The translations under genes and the position numbers were made by a program. From JBGPEQ01 sp050180895 (GTDB lineage: Bacteria; Pseudomonadota; Alphaproteobacteria; Dongiales; Dongiaceae): a stretch of 64,000 nt of DNA. The notes beneath the pieces were generated by a model, which worked only from the letters and a program-made list of their open reading frames with translations, was not told the DNA's origin and made no database searches. Below, piece after piece: positions 33,472 through 42,922 of the stretch. Every line of letters starts with the position of its first letter. The first letter of the stretch is position 1. Where the stretch lies: contig JBFXDS010000016.1 of the NCBI GenBank assembly GCA_050180895.1, positions 1 through 64,000 of the forward strand. Direction: 5' to 3'.

Positions 33472-34929
33472 GTGAGATTGGGCGATATTCTGGTTGCACG
33501 CGGCCTGGTGAGTGAAGCCGACGTTCAGCGCGCGGTGGAGTACCAGGCCAAGTCCGGCGGCCGCCTCGGCGACATCCTCGTCGCCATGCGCGCGATCTCG
33601 CAGGAGACGATCGAGGCGGTCCTCCATGACGCGCCCGAAGCGCCGCGCAAGATCGAGGCGACCGGCATCGACGGCGTCGAGCTGATGAAGCTCCTGATCA
33701 AGGATATGTATGTCGCCAGCCGCGAGCTGCCGACCCAATTGGCCGACGACCTCGGCCTCACCGTGCAGGTCGTGCGCGAGCTGATCCAGATGGCGATCGA
33801 CCGCAAGCTGGTCGAGGCGATGGGGACCAATGGCAAGGCCGTCATGGAGTTGCGCTACGCGCTCACCGAGACCGGCCGTCGCTGGGCCACCGAGGCGATC
33901 GAGCAATGCCGCTATGTCGGTGTGGCACCGGTGACGATCGAGGAGTTCCAGGACCGGGTCGTCAGCCAGAAGATCACCAACGAGCGGATCGGCAAGGAGG
34001 AGCTGTCGCAACAGTTCTCGGATCTCGTCGTCTCCGACATCTTCCTGCGCCGGATCGGCCCGGCCGTGAACTCCGGCCGCGCGCTGCTGCTCTACGGGCC
34101 GCCGGGCAACGGCAAGACCTCGATCGCCGAGCGCATGAGCCGGATCTACGCCGACATCATCTACATCCCCCATGCCATCGAGGTCGACGGCCAGATCATC
34201 AAGATCTTCGACCCCTCCATCCACAAGGAAGTGAAGTCGTCGCACAATGACGAGGGCAACAACGCCATCCGCAAGGAGGCGCTGGACCGCCGCTATGTGG
34301 CCTGCAAGCGGCCGATCATCATCACCGGCGGCGAACTCACGCTGGAGATGCTCGATCTGCGCTATGACGAGAGCGCCAAGTACTACGAGGCGCCCCTGCA
34401 CATGAAGGCGCTCGGCGGCACCTTCATCATCGACGACTTCGGCCGCCAGCTGGTGAAGCCGGAACAGCTCCTCAACCGCTGGATCGTGCCGCTGGAAAGC
34501 CGCGTCGACTTCCTGAAGCTGCACACCGGCAAGACCTTCTCCATCCCCTTCGACGAGATCGTCGTGTTTTCGACAAACCTCGAGCCGAACGACCTCATGG
34601 ATCCGGCCTTCCTGCGCCGCATTCCCTACAAGCTCGAGATCAAGGCACCGAGCCGCGAGGAGTATCGCCGTATCTTCCGCCTGATCGCGACTCAGCGCGG
34701 CGTCGAGATGCCGGACGACGTGGCGACGCTCGTCATCGAGGAGCTGCAGACCAACAACGGCTTCCAACTCGCTTGCTATCAGCCGCGCTTCGTCGTCGAT
34801 CAGGTGATCGCCGCCTGCAAGTATCTGGACATCCCCACGACCTTCAGTCCGGAACTCGTGCTCGACGCACTCGGCAACATGTATGTGAGCGGCACCTGGG
34901 GTCAGAAGGTCACGTCCATCGCCGCGTAG
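33472..34929 (+). CDS. AAA+ ATPase with N-terminal MshEN-type (c-di-GMP-binding-like) domain
   Basis: A 485-residue soluble protein. Residues 2-50 are two consecutive MshEN-like motifs, RLGDILVARGLVSEADVQRA and RLGDILVAMRAISQETIEAV; the first keeps RLG...G...L...Q of the c-di-GMP site, the second has Arg where Gly is usual. A middle helical region follows. The ATPase has Walker A GPPGNGKTSIAE (about 210) and GTFIIDDFGRQ in the Walker B position. Sensor-1 is in IVVFSTNLEPNDL, with the arginine finger region FLRRIPYK. It is not a GspE-type secretion ATPase. GTG start at 33472 follows GGGGAG. Substrate unknown. Confidence 0.8.
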   Translation: MRLGDILVARGLVSEADVQRAVEYQAKSGGRLGDILVAMRAISQETIEAVLHDAPEAPRKIEATGIDGVELMKLLIKDMYVASRELPTQLADDLGLTVQVVRELIQMAIDRKLVEAMGTNGKAVMELRYALTETGRRWATEAIEQCRYVGVAPVTIEEFQDRVVSQKITNERIGKEELSQQFSDLVVSDIFLRRIGPAVNSGRALLLYGPPGNGKTSIAERMSRIYADIIYIPHAIEVDGQIIKIFDPSIHKEVKSSHNDEGNNAIRKEALDRRYVACKRPIIITGGELTLEMLDLRYDESAKYYEAPLHMKALGGTFIIDDFGRQLVKPEQLLNRWIVPLESRVDFLKLHTGKTFSIPFDEIVVFSTNLEPNDLMDPAFLRRIPYKLEIKAPSREEYRRIFRLIATQRGVEMPDDVATLVIEELQTNNGFQLACYQPRFVVDQVIAACKYLDIPTTFSPELVLDALGNMYVSGTWGQKVTSIAA

Positions 34930-34947
34930 CGGCCGGCACGACAAGTC

Positions 34948-34971
34948 GACGGGCACCGCGCGGTGCCCGTC
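34948..34971 (+). terminator. 24-nt perfect palindrome after the AAA+ gene
   Basis: GACGGGCACCGC and GCGGTGCCCGTC are exact inverse halves with no spacer, 19 nt past the stop. As RNA it makes a 10-bp stem with a CGCG loop. No T tract follows. Confidence 0.6.
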
Positions 34972-35204
34972 CGCAGACCCGTTAACGAGATTCTTGACGC
35001 CGGCGGACCTGCCGGCTACCTCTCAACCGTCGTCCGACGGCTCAGGGGTGCAGCATGACCGTCGCGATGGGCGGCCGTGCCGCCGATTCATCGCGGTTTA
35101 ACCACATCCGTTCATTGTGAATGCGCGCCGATCGATCCGGCGCATCGACATCGGTCGCGTCGACCGCCGTCGTCGGCGGCGCCGACGAACGCGAAGGGGG
35201 GACC

Positions 35205-35762
35205 ATGGAGCAGTCGGTGCCGGTCAGGGGGACCATCGGTCGTCGTCGGTTCTTGGGAGGTTTTGCGGCGGCCGCCGCTCTGGCGCCGATATCGGCCTGG
35301 GCGGGTGCGCTGGGGAGCGCGACGCGGCGCCTGTCGTTCGTCAACCTGCATACCGGCGAGAACCTGACGGCGGCCTATTGGTCGAACGGCGCATACGAGC
35401 GCGCGGCCGTCGAGGACATCAACCATCTGCTGCGCGATTTTCGCACCGGCGAGGTGCATCCCATCGATCTTCGCCTGCTCGACCTGCTGCATGTCCTGCA
35501 ACGCGGGGTGGAGAGCCGGTCGCCGTTCCAGGTCATCTCCGGATACCGCTCGCCGGCGACCAACGCGAAGCTCGCGGCGGCCGGCGGCGGCGTCGCGCGG
35601 CGGAGCTATCATATGAAGGGCATGGCGATCGACGTCGCGCTCGCGGACCGAAAGCTGAGGACTCTGCGCGACGCCGCTCTCTCGCTCGCGGCCGGCGGCG
35701 TCGGCTACTATCCGAATCCGGGTTTCGTTCACGTCGACGTGGGGCCGGTCCGCTCCTGGTAA
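35205..35762 (+). CDS. Tat-exported M15-type peptidase (DUF882/YcbK-like)
   Basis: A 185-residue protein with a twin-arginine signal (GRRRFLGGFAAAAALAPISA). The mature domain has the M15A/YcbK zinc-peptidase pattern: ISGYRSPATNAKL, RRSYHMKGMAIDVAL (His and Asp ligands) and GFVHVDVGPVRSW (final His). Relatives trim peptidoglycan cross-links or act as metallo-carboxypeptidases in the periplasm. ATG 35205 follows AAGGGGGG; the frame extends to 35121 but lacks similarity there. Confidence 0.9.
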   Translation: MEQSVPVRGTIGRRRFLGGFAAAAALAPISAWAGALGSATRRLSFVNLHTGENLTAAYWSNGAYERAAVEDINHLLRDFRTGEVHPIDLRLLDLLHVLQRGVESRSPFQVISGYRSPATNAKLAAAGGGVARRSYHMKGMAIDVALADRKLRTLRDAALSLAAGGVGYYPNPGFVHVDVGPVRSW

Positions 35763-35782
35763 CCAGGGCCGCGGCCGGCAAA

Positions 35783-37522
35783 TCAGAAGCGCGGGCGAAG
35801 AACGGCGCCGTGCGTCGCCGTGACCGCCGCGCTGGCCCACAAGGCGGCGCGGAAATCCTCGGCATGCCCGAGATAGAGCGGCTTCTCCGGCAGATGCAGA
35901 ATGCCGCCGCGAAAGAACGAGACGATCACGCCGCTGGGGTTCTGTTCCGCCCAGGTGAGGGCGGCGGCCGTGTCGTGCAGGATTACCGGCGGCTCCTCCA
36001 GCCGGCCGGCCAGGTCGAATTGGCCGTCATAGCGGCCATAGGCGGCGATCGGCCCCGTCTGCGCCAAGGCGCGGATCTGTTGCGCAAGGGGCATCACGTC
36101 GAAGAAGGGCCGCAGGGAGACGGCGAACTCCAGATTGACGGTGAGCGCCAGCAGGACTGGCAGGAGCGCCATCTGAATAAGGCGGGCGAAGCTCGTTCGC
36201 GGCGTGAGCAGCGCAAGAAGATAGCTGCCGGAGAGCAGGGTGATGCCCGCCGCCAGGCTGATGCCGCCGAGCCAGGGCGGCAGATCGCTGGCGAACAGCC
36301 GTTGCCAGACCGCGTCGAGATGAGCCACGGGAACGATGTTGAGCATGAAGAAGAACAGGCACACGAACAGCGCCAGCAAGCCCGGTACGGCGGCGTGGAA
36401 GTCCCTGGCCTTGCCCGCATGCGTGGCCCAGATGCGGGCGACGACGAGAGTCGCCGGCACCAGCATGGGCAGTAGGTCGCCGGTCTGTCGGCCGCCGATC
36501 AGCACGACCAGGAAGATGAGCGCCGCCGCCGTGAGGCACAGGCGCAGCTCGGCGGTGGCGAACTGGGCGTGGCCGCGGCGGACCGCCCACCACAGCGACG
36601 TCCACCATAGCCAGGGAAACAGCAGCAAGGTCGTCACGAAGACGTACCAGAGCCAGGGCTGATCCAGGGTCGCGGATTGCAGGGCGCCGTGCAGCAGCAG
36701 CCGGGCCAGCAGGTCCCCGTCGGCGCCGGCCGACGGCTGCGCGAAAGGCGTCAGTTCCAGCGCCGCGGTCGCCGCCAGGCCAACGGCCGTCGCAACGACC
36801 GCACCGGCATACCACCGGCCCAGGGCTGCCGCGTCGAAACCGCGCACCGCCAGCGGAGCCGCGAGAGCGATCGGCGCCATGATCCAGAATGCCAGAGCGC
36901 CGGCGGACAATTCGCCGAACGCGAGGGCGACAGCGTAGACCGCCCACCCTGCGACCGGCCGCTGTCGCCAGGCGAGCACGATGCCGTGTAGTGCCAGGAT
37001 GCTCGCGGCCAGCAGCGGCCAGGCGAACACGGTGGTCGCGAGAAAGGCGATGAAGCCGCCGCTGCCGGCCAGGACGATCGGCGCATAGCGTGGCGTCTCC
37101 TTGTCGTCCGGCCATAGACGGCGCGCCAGCCCGACGATCAGCCACAGGCTCGCCAGGCCGAACAGCGACGGCGCGAGCCGCGCCCAGGTCTCGCCGACTC
37201 CGAACAAGCTCCAGCCCAGGCGGATGCACCAGAACAACACCGGCGGCCATTCCGCCCCGGCGTGAGGCAGATAGGGGATGTCCTGGCGGCCCATCCACGC
37301 CCACCAGGCGACGGCATGGACCGGCAGGTCGGCAGCGACCATGGGCGGCCGGGCAACCAGCGTCGTGGCCGTCACGGCCAGCCAGATGGCCAGGGGCCAT
37401 GGCCAGATTCCCCTGGCCTCGTCGGCGGGCGCTTTCTGTCCGCCGTCGACCGCGGATTGCGCCGCGTCGGGCCGCGCGGCGACCGCCGGTGTCGGCGGTT
37501 CAGCCGCTGCCGGAATTGACAT
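35783..37522 (-). CDS. Glycosyltransferase-like polytopic membrane protein (GT-C/ArnT type)
   Basis: A 579-residue protein with roughly 11 membrane segments. After a Pro/Ala-rich N-terminus (about 35 residues), the first periplasmic loop shows PPMVAADLPVHAVAWWAWM with an acidic residue where GT-C enzymes hold the catalytic Asp/Glu. Later come LLAASILALHGIVLAW and, near the end, a soluble domain (AAYGRYDGQFDLAGRLEEPP). The layout suggests transfer of sugars from a lipid carrier to an envelope acceptor. Its start overlaps the GST gene by 23 bp, so the two are co-transcribed. Acceptor unknown. Confidence 0.72.
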   Translation of the reverse strand: MSIPAAAEPPTPAVAARPDAAQSAVDGGQKAPADEARGIWPWPLAIWLAVTATTLVARPPMVAADLPVHAVAWWAWMGRQDIPYLPHAGAEWPPVLFWCIRLGWSLFGVGETWARLAPSLFGLASLWLIVGLARRLWPDDKETPRYAPIVLAGSGGFIAFLATTVFAWPLLAASILALHGIVLAWRQRPVAGWAVYAVALAFGELSAGALAFWIMAPIALAAPLAVRGFDAAALGRWYAGAVVATAVGLAATAALELTPFAQPSAGADGDLLARLLLHGALQSATLDQPWLWYVFVTTLLLFPWLWWTSLWWAVRRGHAQFATAELRLCLTAAALIFLVVLIGGRQTGDLLPMLVPATLVVARIWATHAGKARDFHAAVPGLLALFVCLFFFMLNIVPVAHLDAVWQRLFASDLPPWLGGISLAAGITLLSGSYLLALLTPRTSFARLIQMALLPVLLALTVNLEFAVSLRPFFDVMPLAQQIRALAQTGPIAAYGRYDGQFDLAGRLEEPPVILHDTAAALTWAEQNPSGVIVSFFRGGILHLPEKPLYLGHAEDFRAALWASAAVTATHGAVLRPRF

Positions 37523-38180
37523 CGTAGCTGATCACCCACGGCTCCGCCTGGGCCGCGGCCGTCCATTCCTTCATCGCGGGCAGCTGCTGGATGGCATCGA
37601 CATAGGCGCGGCTCACCGGATCGAGCGGCACGCCGTAGGTGAGGAAGCGCGTGGTCACGGGCGCGAACATGGCGTCGGCGGTGGTGAAGCCGCCGAACAG
37701 GAACTCGCCGGGTCCGTTCGCATCATGACGGCCGAAACCTGCGCGGCATTCGCGCCAGACGGTGGTTACACGTTCGATATCGTCGCCGGCCCGGCGCATC
37801 CGCTCGGCGAGCGGCCAGCGGCGGCGCAGATCCATCGGCAGATTCTGCCGCAGCTCGGCGAAGCCGGCATGCATCTCGTTGCTGACGGCGCGGGCGAAGG
37901 CTCGGGCGTTCCGATCCTCGGGCCACAGGCGCGCCGCTGGAAAAAGCTCTGCCAGATATTCGCAGATGGCGAGCGACTCCCAGAGGGTGATATCCCCATG
38001 TCGCAGAGCCGGCACGCGGCCACTGCGCGAATGCCGGAGAACTTCGGCCTTGGAGCCCGGCTGATAGAGTGGGATCACCACCTCCTCGAAAGGCGCGCCG
38101 GTTTGCTTGAGCGCCAGCCATGGCCGCAGCGACCAGGAGGAATAGCTGCGGTTGCCCATATAGATCGTGAAGTCTGTCAT
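37500..38180 (-). CDS. Glutathione S-transferase family protein
   Basis: A 226-residue GST. The thioredoxin-like N-domain reads MTDFTIYMGNRSYSSWSLRPWLALK with the catalytic Ser/Tyr region SYSSWS, and the cis-Pro is in SGRVPALRHGDITLWESLAI. The C-domain is helical. It acts in detoxification or isomerisation; substrate unknown. ATG 38180 is preferred to the one at 38189. It overlaps the following glycosyltransferase-like gene. Confidence 0.9.
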   Translation of the reverse strand: MTDFTIYMGNRSYSSWSLRPWLALKQTGAPFEEVVIPLYQPGSKAEVLRHSRSGRVPALRHGDITLWESLAICEYLAELFPAARLWPEDRNARAFARAVSNEMHAGFAELRQNLPMDLRRRWPLAERMRRAGDDIERVTTVWRECRAGFGRHDANGPGEFLFGGFTTADAMFAPVTTRFLTYGVPLDPVSRAYVDAIQQLPAMKEWTAAAQAEPWVISYDVNSGSG

Positions 38181-38276
38181 GCTTGCCACCTTGCTGGCCG
38201 TCTCATTAGCCCTTGGTTGCGACCCGGCGCAAGGCTGGCCGGCGGATTTGGCTTTTCAGGATGACAGTTCCGGGTC

Positions 38277-39698
38277 ATGCTCCGACAGGGGCGAATCACC
38301 GAGGCTTGCTTGGTCCTTGAGCATCTGACGCAACGCGGCGCCGCGAGGTCGATTCCCGTCACCCCGGTGACGGCGAAGGCGCTGAAAGGCTGGGTGAAGG
38401 CGCAGCGAGCCACGGTGCGCAGATGGGTCGAGGGCGTCCGCTTCGATGCCAAGCCCGGCAGCCATGCGTTGATTCCGGGAAGCGACGGCGCGCCGGGCCG
38501 AGTCCTGGTCGGCGTCGAGGATCGGCCGGATATCTGGTCCTATGGCGGCCTGCCCAAGGCCCTGCCGCGTGGCACCTATCGCATCGACGGCAAGCTGGCG
38601 TCGGACTCGGCGACTCGGGCCGCCCTCGGCTGGGCGCTCGGCGGGTACGCATTTGCCCGCTATAAGACACAGCCGGCCGTCGCGCGCTTGGTGTGGCCGG
38701 AGGGCGCCGACCGCGCGGCGGTCGAGCGCGCGGCCGCGGCCGCCTTCCTGGTGCGCGATCTCGTGAATACCCCGGCAGAAGACATGGGGCCGGCGGAGCT
38801 TGCGGCTGCAACCGAAGCCGTCGCCCGTGCGCATGGCGCCAAAATCAAGGTGACCGTTGGCGACGACCTGCTGAAGGCGAACTACCCGCTGGTTCACGCC
38901 GTCGGCCGCGCCAGCGTGCGCGCGCCGCGGTTCGTCGACATGCGCTGGGGCAAGGGCGGTCCCTCGATCGTGCTGGTCGGCAAGGGGGTGTGCTTCGACA
39001 GCGGCGGCCTCGATCTCAAATCGGCGCAGAACATGCTGCTGATGAAGAAGGACATGGGCGGCGCCGCCCATGTGCTGGCGCTGGCGCAGATGGTGATGAG
39101 CGCCGGCCTGCCGGTGCGGCTGCGCGTGCTCATCCCCGCTGTCGAGAACAGCGTCGCCGGCAATGCGTTCCGCCCGCGGGACGTCATCCGCAGCCGCAAG
39201 GGGCTGACGGTCGAGATCGGCAATACCGATGCGGAAGGCCGCCTGATTCTGTGCGATGCGCTGGCGGAGGCCTGCACCGAGAAGCCTGATCTGATCCTCG
39301 ATTGCGCCACGCTCACCGGCGCCGCCCGCGTCGCGCTCGGCCCCGAGCTGCCGGTGCTGTTCTGCAACGACGATGCCGTGGCCGAGGCGCTGCTCGGCCA
39401 CGGCCGCAGGGAGGACGACGCGCTCTGGCGGTTGCCGCTGCACCAGCCCTATCGCCGCATGCTCGACAGCAAGGTCGCCGACCTCAACAACGTGTCGGAA
39501 AGCAGCTACGCCGGCGCCATAACGGCGGCGCTCTTCCTCAAGGAGTTCGTTGACCCGGGCATCCCCTGGGCCCATATCGACATGATGGCCTGGAACGCGT
39601 CGGCCCGGCCCGGCCGACCCGAGGGGGGCGAGGCGCAGGGACTACGGGCATTCTATGCACTGATCGCCGAAAAGGCGGCCGCCGCAGCGGCGAAATGA
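38277..39698 (+). CDS. M17-family leucyl aminopeptidase
   Basis: A 473-residue metallo-aminopeptidase. The catalytic C-terminal half is clear: VGKGVCFDSGGLDLKSAQNM (Lys and Asp ligands), KKDMGGAAHV, the signature NTDAEGRLILCDAL (about residues 319-332) and DCATLTGAARVALG. The N-domain is shorter and divergent from PepA, as in the second alphaproteobacterial subgroup. It removes N-terminal residues from peptides in the cytoplasm. Confidence 0.93.
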   Translation: MLRQGRITEACLVLEHLTQRGAARSIPVTPVTAKALKGWVKAQRATVRRWVEGVRFDAKPGSHALIPGSDGAPGRVLVGVEDRPDIWSYGGLPKALPRGTYRIDGKLASDSATRAALGWALGGYAFARYKTQPAVARLVWPEGADRAAVERAAAAAFLVRDLVNTPAEDMGPAELAAATEAVARAHGAKIKVTVGDDLLKANYPLVHAVGRASVRAPRFVDMRWGKGGPSIVLVGKGVCFDSGGLDLKSAQNMLLMKKDMGGAAHVLALAQMVMSAGLPVRLRVLIPAVENSVAGNAFRPRDVIRSRKGLTVEIGNTDAEGRLILCDALAEACTEKPDLILDCATLTGAARVALGPELPVLFCNDDAVAEALLGHGRREDDALWRLPLHQPYRRMLDSKVADLNNVSESSYAGAITAALFLKEFVDPGIPWAHIDMMAWNASARPGRPEGGEAQGLRAFYALIAEKAAAAAAK

Positions 39699-39738
39699 TG
39701 TCGCCAGATCCGCGAGCAAGCCGGGAGGACGATTTGCC

Positions 39739-40356
39739 ATGACTCAAGCCCTATCCGAAGCCATCGCCCGCATCAAACGCGCGCCCTCCGGCCGCTGGCT
39801 CTTCTTCCGCCGCGCCCTCGTTCATCCGCTACAGCTGGCGTCGCCGATTCCGTCGTCGCCGGCGTTGGGACGCCTGATCGCCGCGCAGTTCGCCGACCGC
39901 AAGCGCGGCCTGACGGTCGAGATCGGTGGCGGCACCGGCGTCATCACGCGCGAACTGCTGGCCGCGGGCGTCCCCGCCGATCGCCTGCTGGTGCTCGAGC
40001 TCGACCCGGAAATGGCCGACTATCTGAGGGGCACGCTGCCGGAGGCCAATGTGGTCACCGGCGATGCCCGTTTCCTGCCGGACCTGTTGCCGCCGGCCTG
40101 GCGCGGCCGCGTCGACACGATCATCAGCGGCGTTCCCATGACCGTGCTGTCGGCGTCCGCGCAGCGTGAGCTGATCGATGCCGCGTTCTCGATGCTGGCG
40201 CCAGATGGCCGATTCCTGCAGTACACCTTCGCGCTTGGCGGTTCGCCGATTCGCGCCAAGCGGCTGGGGCTCGTCGGCCGCCGTCTCGGAACCACCTTCG
40301 GCAACTTCCCGCCGGCGTCGGTCTGGACCTATCGGCCCGCGGCGGAGGCCGCCTAG
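39739..40356 (+). CDS. Phospholipid N-methyltransferase-like SAM methyltransferase (PmtA type)
   Basis: A 205-residue SAM-dependent enzyme. The SAM motif is VEIGGGTGVITRELLAAG, with LLVLELDPEM after it, VVTGDARFLPDLLP, IISGVPMTVL, and QYTFALGGSP near the end. These features fit the PmtA family that methylates phosphatidylethanolamine toward phosphatidylcholine; rRNA dimethylase-like homologues share the first motifs. Its stop overlaps that of the convergent reductase gene. Confidence 0.82.
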   Translation: MTQALSEAIARIKRAPSGRWLFFRRALVHPLQLASPIPSSPALGRLIAAQFADRKRGLTVEIGGGTGVITRELLAAGVPADRLLVLELDPEMADYLRGTLPEANVVTGDARFLPDLLPPAWRGRVDTIISGVPMTVLSASAQRELIDAAFSMLAPDGRFLQYTFALGGSPIRAKRLGLVGRRLGTTFGNFPPASVWTYRPAAEAA

Positions 40357-41297
40357 TATCCCTTCCCGAGGTCGACGAGGTTCGTCGGCCGGCGCCCGTC
40401 GCGAAAGGCCTTCAGGCCGTCGATCACCACGCGCGAGGCCGTCTCCGAGATGGTGACGCTGGCCACGTGCGGCGTCAGCGTGATGCGCGGATGGCGCCAG
40501 AACGGATGCTCGACCGGCAGCGGCTCGGTCGTGAACACGTCCAGCGTCGCATGCGCGATATGGCCGCGGTCGAGCGCCGCGATCAGGTCCGCGTCGACGA
40601 CATGCCCGCCGCGCGCGGCGTTGACGACCGTGGCGCCCTTCGGCAGCGCCGCCAGCCGGCGCGAGTCGAGGATGCCGGTGGTCGCCGGCGTCAGCGGCAG
40701 CAGGCAGACGAGGATGTCGCTGCGGTTCAGGAACGGCATCAGCTGGTCGTCGCCGTGAAAGGACTTGACGCCGGGCAGCTGCTTGGGCGTCTGGCTCCAG
40801 CCGGCGACGTCGAAGCCCAGATCCACCAGGCGGCGCGCCGCGTCCTTGCCCAGCACGCCCATGCCCATGAGGCCGATGCGGCGGTCCTTGGCCAGCGCAT
40901 AGGGCGGCTTCCGCCAGGCCGCCTCGCGCTGCTGCGCCTCCAGCTCCGGCTGCCGCCGGTGATAGCGCAGCACGTGCAGCAGCACATACTCCGTCATGCC
41001 CGCGGTCAGGCCCTCGTCGACCAGCCGCATGATCGGCACCTGCTGCGGCAGATCCTTGTCCCGCAGCAGATGGTCGACGCCCGCGCCCAGCCAGAAGATC
41101 GCCTTCAGACGAGGGTAGCGCGCGAGGTCGCCGGGTTCCGGCAGCCAGGCCAGGACATAATCGATCTCCTGGACCGGCCCGGTCTCCGGCCAGGCACGGA
41201 AATCGATGGCGGGGTCGTAGGCCTGGAGATAGTCGCGCCACGCCGCGATCTCCGACGGGTCGTCGCCAGGCACGTTGTAGAGGACGACGCAGCTCAC
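40353..41297 (-). CDS. ghrA: Glyoxylate/hydroxypyruvate reductase A-like dehydrogenase
   Basis: A 314-residue D-2-hydroxyacid dehydrogenase. It shows KAIFWLGAGVDHLL, the NAD(P)-binding Rossmann segment RIGLMGMGVLGKDAARRL, catalytic Arg in VNAARGGHVVD, Glu region DVFTTEPLP and His in LTPHVASVT. The GTG start overlaps the yejF stop (GTGA), making it the sixth gene of the transporter operon. The link to peptide import is unexplained; it may process a product of the imported compound. Confidence 0.88.
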   Translation of the reverse strand: MSCVVLYNVPGDDPSEIAAWRDYLQAYDPAIDFRAWPETGPVQEIDYVLAWLPEPGDLARYPRLKAIFWLGAGVDHLLRDKDLPQQVPIMRLVDEGLTAGMTEYVLLHVLRYHRRQPELEAQQREAAWRKPPYALAKDRRIGLMGMGVLGKDAARRLVDLGFDVAGWSQTPKQLPGVKSFHGDDQLMPFLNRSDILVCLLPLTPATTGILDSRRLAALPKGATVVNAARGGHVVDADLIAALDRGHIAHATLDVFTTEPLPVEHPFWRHPRITLTPHVASVTISETASRVVIDGLKAFRDGRRPTNLVDLGKGY

Positions 41298-42922
41298 ATC
41301 CGCACCACGCCGGTCTCGACCGCCTCCAGCTGGAAGGCGGCGGCCATCAGCGCCTGGGTGTAGGGATGGCGCGGCTCGTCGAAGATCTGCTCGGCCTGAC
41401 CCTGCTCCATCACCTTGCCGTCCTTCAGCACGATCACCTCGTCGGCCAGGGCGCGCACCACGCGCAGGTCGTGGCTGATGAACATGTAGGCCAATTTATG
41501 CCGCTCCTGCAGCTCGCGCAGCAGGTCGACGATCTGCGCCTGCACCGACATGTCGAGCGCCGAAGTCGGCTCGTCCAGCACGACGAAGCGGGGCTTGAGG
41601 ATCATAGCCCGCGCGATGGCGATGCGCTGACGCTGGCCGCCGGAGAACTCGTGCGGGTAGCGGTGGCGCGCCTCCGGATCGAGCCCGACCTCCTCGAGCG
41701 CCCGCACGATCTGCGCCTCCCGCTCCTCGTCGGACCGGGCGAGTTCATGCACCTTGAGTCCCTCGGCCACGATCTGCGCCACCGACAGCCGCGGCGACAG
41801 CGATCCGTATGGGTCCTGGAACACGATCTGCATCTGCCGGCGCAGCGGCCGCACCTGACGCGCCGTCAGGCCGTCGATACGCGTGCCGTCGAACTGGATG
41901 GCGCCCCGGCTCTGGATCAGGCGCAGCAGGGCGAGCCCGAGCGTCGTCTTGCCGGAGCCGCTCTCGCCGACCACCCCCACCGTGTGGCCTTCGCGGACGG
42001 TGAGGGAGATGCCGTCCACCGCCTTGACGTGGTCGACGACGCGGCGCAGCAGGCCCGCCTTGATCGGGAACCAGACCCTGACGTCGTCGCCGTTCATCAC
42101 GGTCGGCGCGTCCGCCGCCGCCTGCACCGGTTGGCCCTTCGGCTCGGCCGCCAGCAGCATGCGCGTGTAGTCGTGCCGCGGGTGGTCGAAGATCTGCGCC
42201 GTCGGTCCCTGCTCGACGATCAGGCCTTCGGTCATCACGCAGACCCGCGCCGCCATCTTGCGGACGATGCCGAGATCGTGGGTGATCAGCAGCAGGGCCA
42301 TGCCGAGACGCGCCTGCAATTCCTTGAGCAGCTTCAGCAGCTGCGCCTGGATGGTCACGTCCACCGCGGTCGTCGGCTCGTCGGCGATCAGCAGGTCGGG
42401 CTCGTTGGCCAGCGCCATGGCGATCATCACCCGCTGGCGCTGGCCGCCGGAGAGCTCGTGCGGATAGGCGGCGAGCCGCTTCTCCGGCTCCGGTATGCCG
42501 ACCAGGCGCAACAGCTCCAGCGTCCGCAGCCGCGCCCGGCCGCGATCCAGCCCCTTGTGCAGGAACAGCACCTCGTTGATCTGCTTCTCGATGGTGTGCA
42601 GCGGGTTGAGCGAGGTCATCGGCTCCTGGAACACCATGGAGATGTCGTTGCCGCGGATCTTGCGCAGCACCTCCTCGCGCGCGCCGATCAGCTCCTGCCC
42701 GCGGAAGCGGATGCTGCCCTTGGGATGATGCGCCAGCGGATAGGGCAGCAGCTGCAGCACCGAGAGCGCCGTCACCGATTTCCCGGAGCCGCTCTCGCCC
42801 ACCAGCGCCACCGTCTCGCCGGCGGCGATCTCGAAGGAGACGCCGCGCACCGCCTTCACCTCGCTGGCGCCATGGCCGAACGAGACGTGGAGATCGCGGA
42901 TGGAAAGGAGGGGGTCGGTCAT
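41294..42922 (-). CDS. yejF: Peptide ABC transporter, fused double ATPase (YejF)
   Basis: A 542-residue tandem ATP-binding protein. Both nucleotide-binding domains are complete: Walker A GESGSGKSVT and GESGSGKTTL; signature LSGGQRQRV and FSGGQRQRI; Walker B LLIADEPTTA and FVVLDEPTSA. A dipeptide/oligopeptide C-terminal element follows each (AAEPKGQP; HPYTQALMAA). It powers YejBE import of peptides such as microcin C in Escherichia coli. Its start overlaps the yejE stop as ATGA. Confidence 0.95.
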   Translation of the reverse strand: MTDPLLSIRDLHVSFGHGASEVKAVRGVSFEIAAGETVALVGESGSGKSVTALSVLQLLPYPLAHHPKGSIRFRGQELIGAREEVLRKIRGNDISMVFQEPMTSLNPLHTIEKQINEVLFLHKGLDRGRARLRTLELLRLVGIPEPEKRLAAYPHELSGGQRQRVMIAMALANEPDLLIADEPTTAVDVTIQAQLLKLLKELQARLGMALLLITHDLGIVRKMAARVCVMTEGLIVEQGPTAQIFDHPRHDYTRMLLAAEPKGQPVQAAADAPTVMNGDDVRVWFPIKAGLLRRVVDHVKAVDGISLTVREGHTVGVVGESGSGKTTLGLALLRLIQSRGAIQFDGTRIDGLTARQVRPLRRQMQIVFQDPYGSLSPRLSVAQIVAEGLKVHELARSDEEREAQIVRALEEVGLDPEARHRYPHEFSGGQRQRIAIARAMILKPRFVVLDEPTSALDMSVQAQIVDLLRELQERHKLAYMFISHDLRVVRALADEVIVLKDGKVMEQGQAEQIFDEPRHPYTQALMAAAFQLEAVETGVVRM

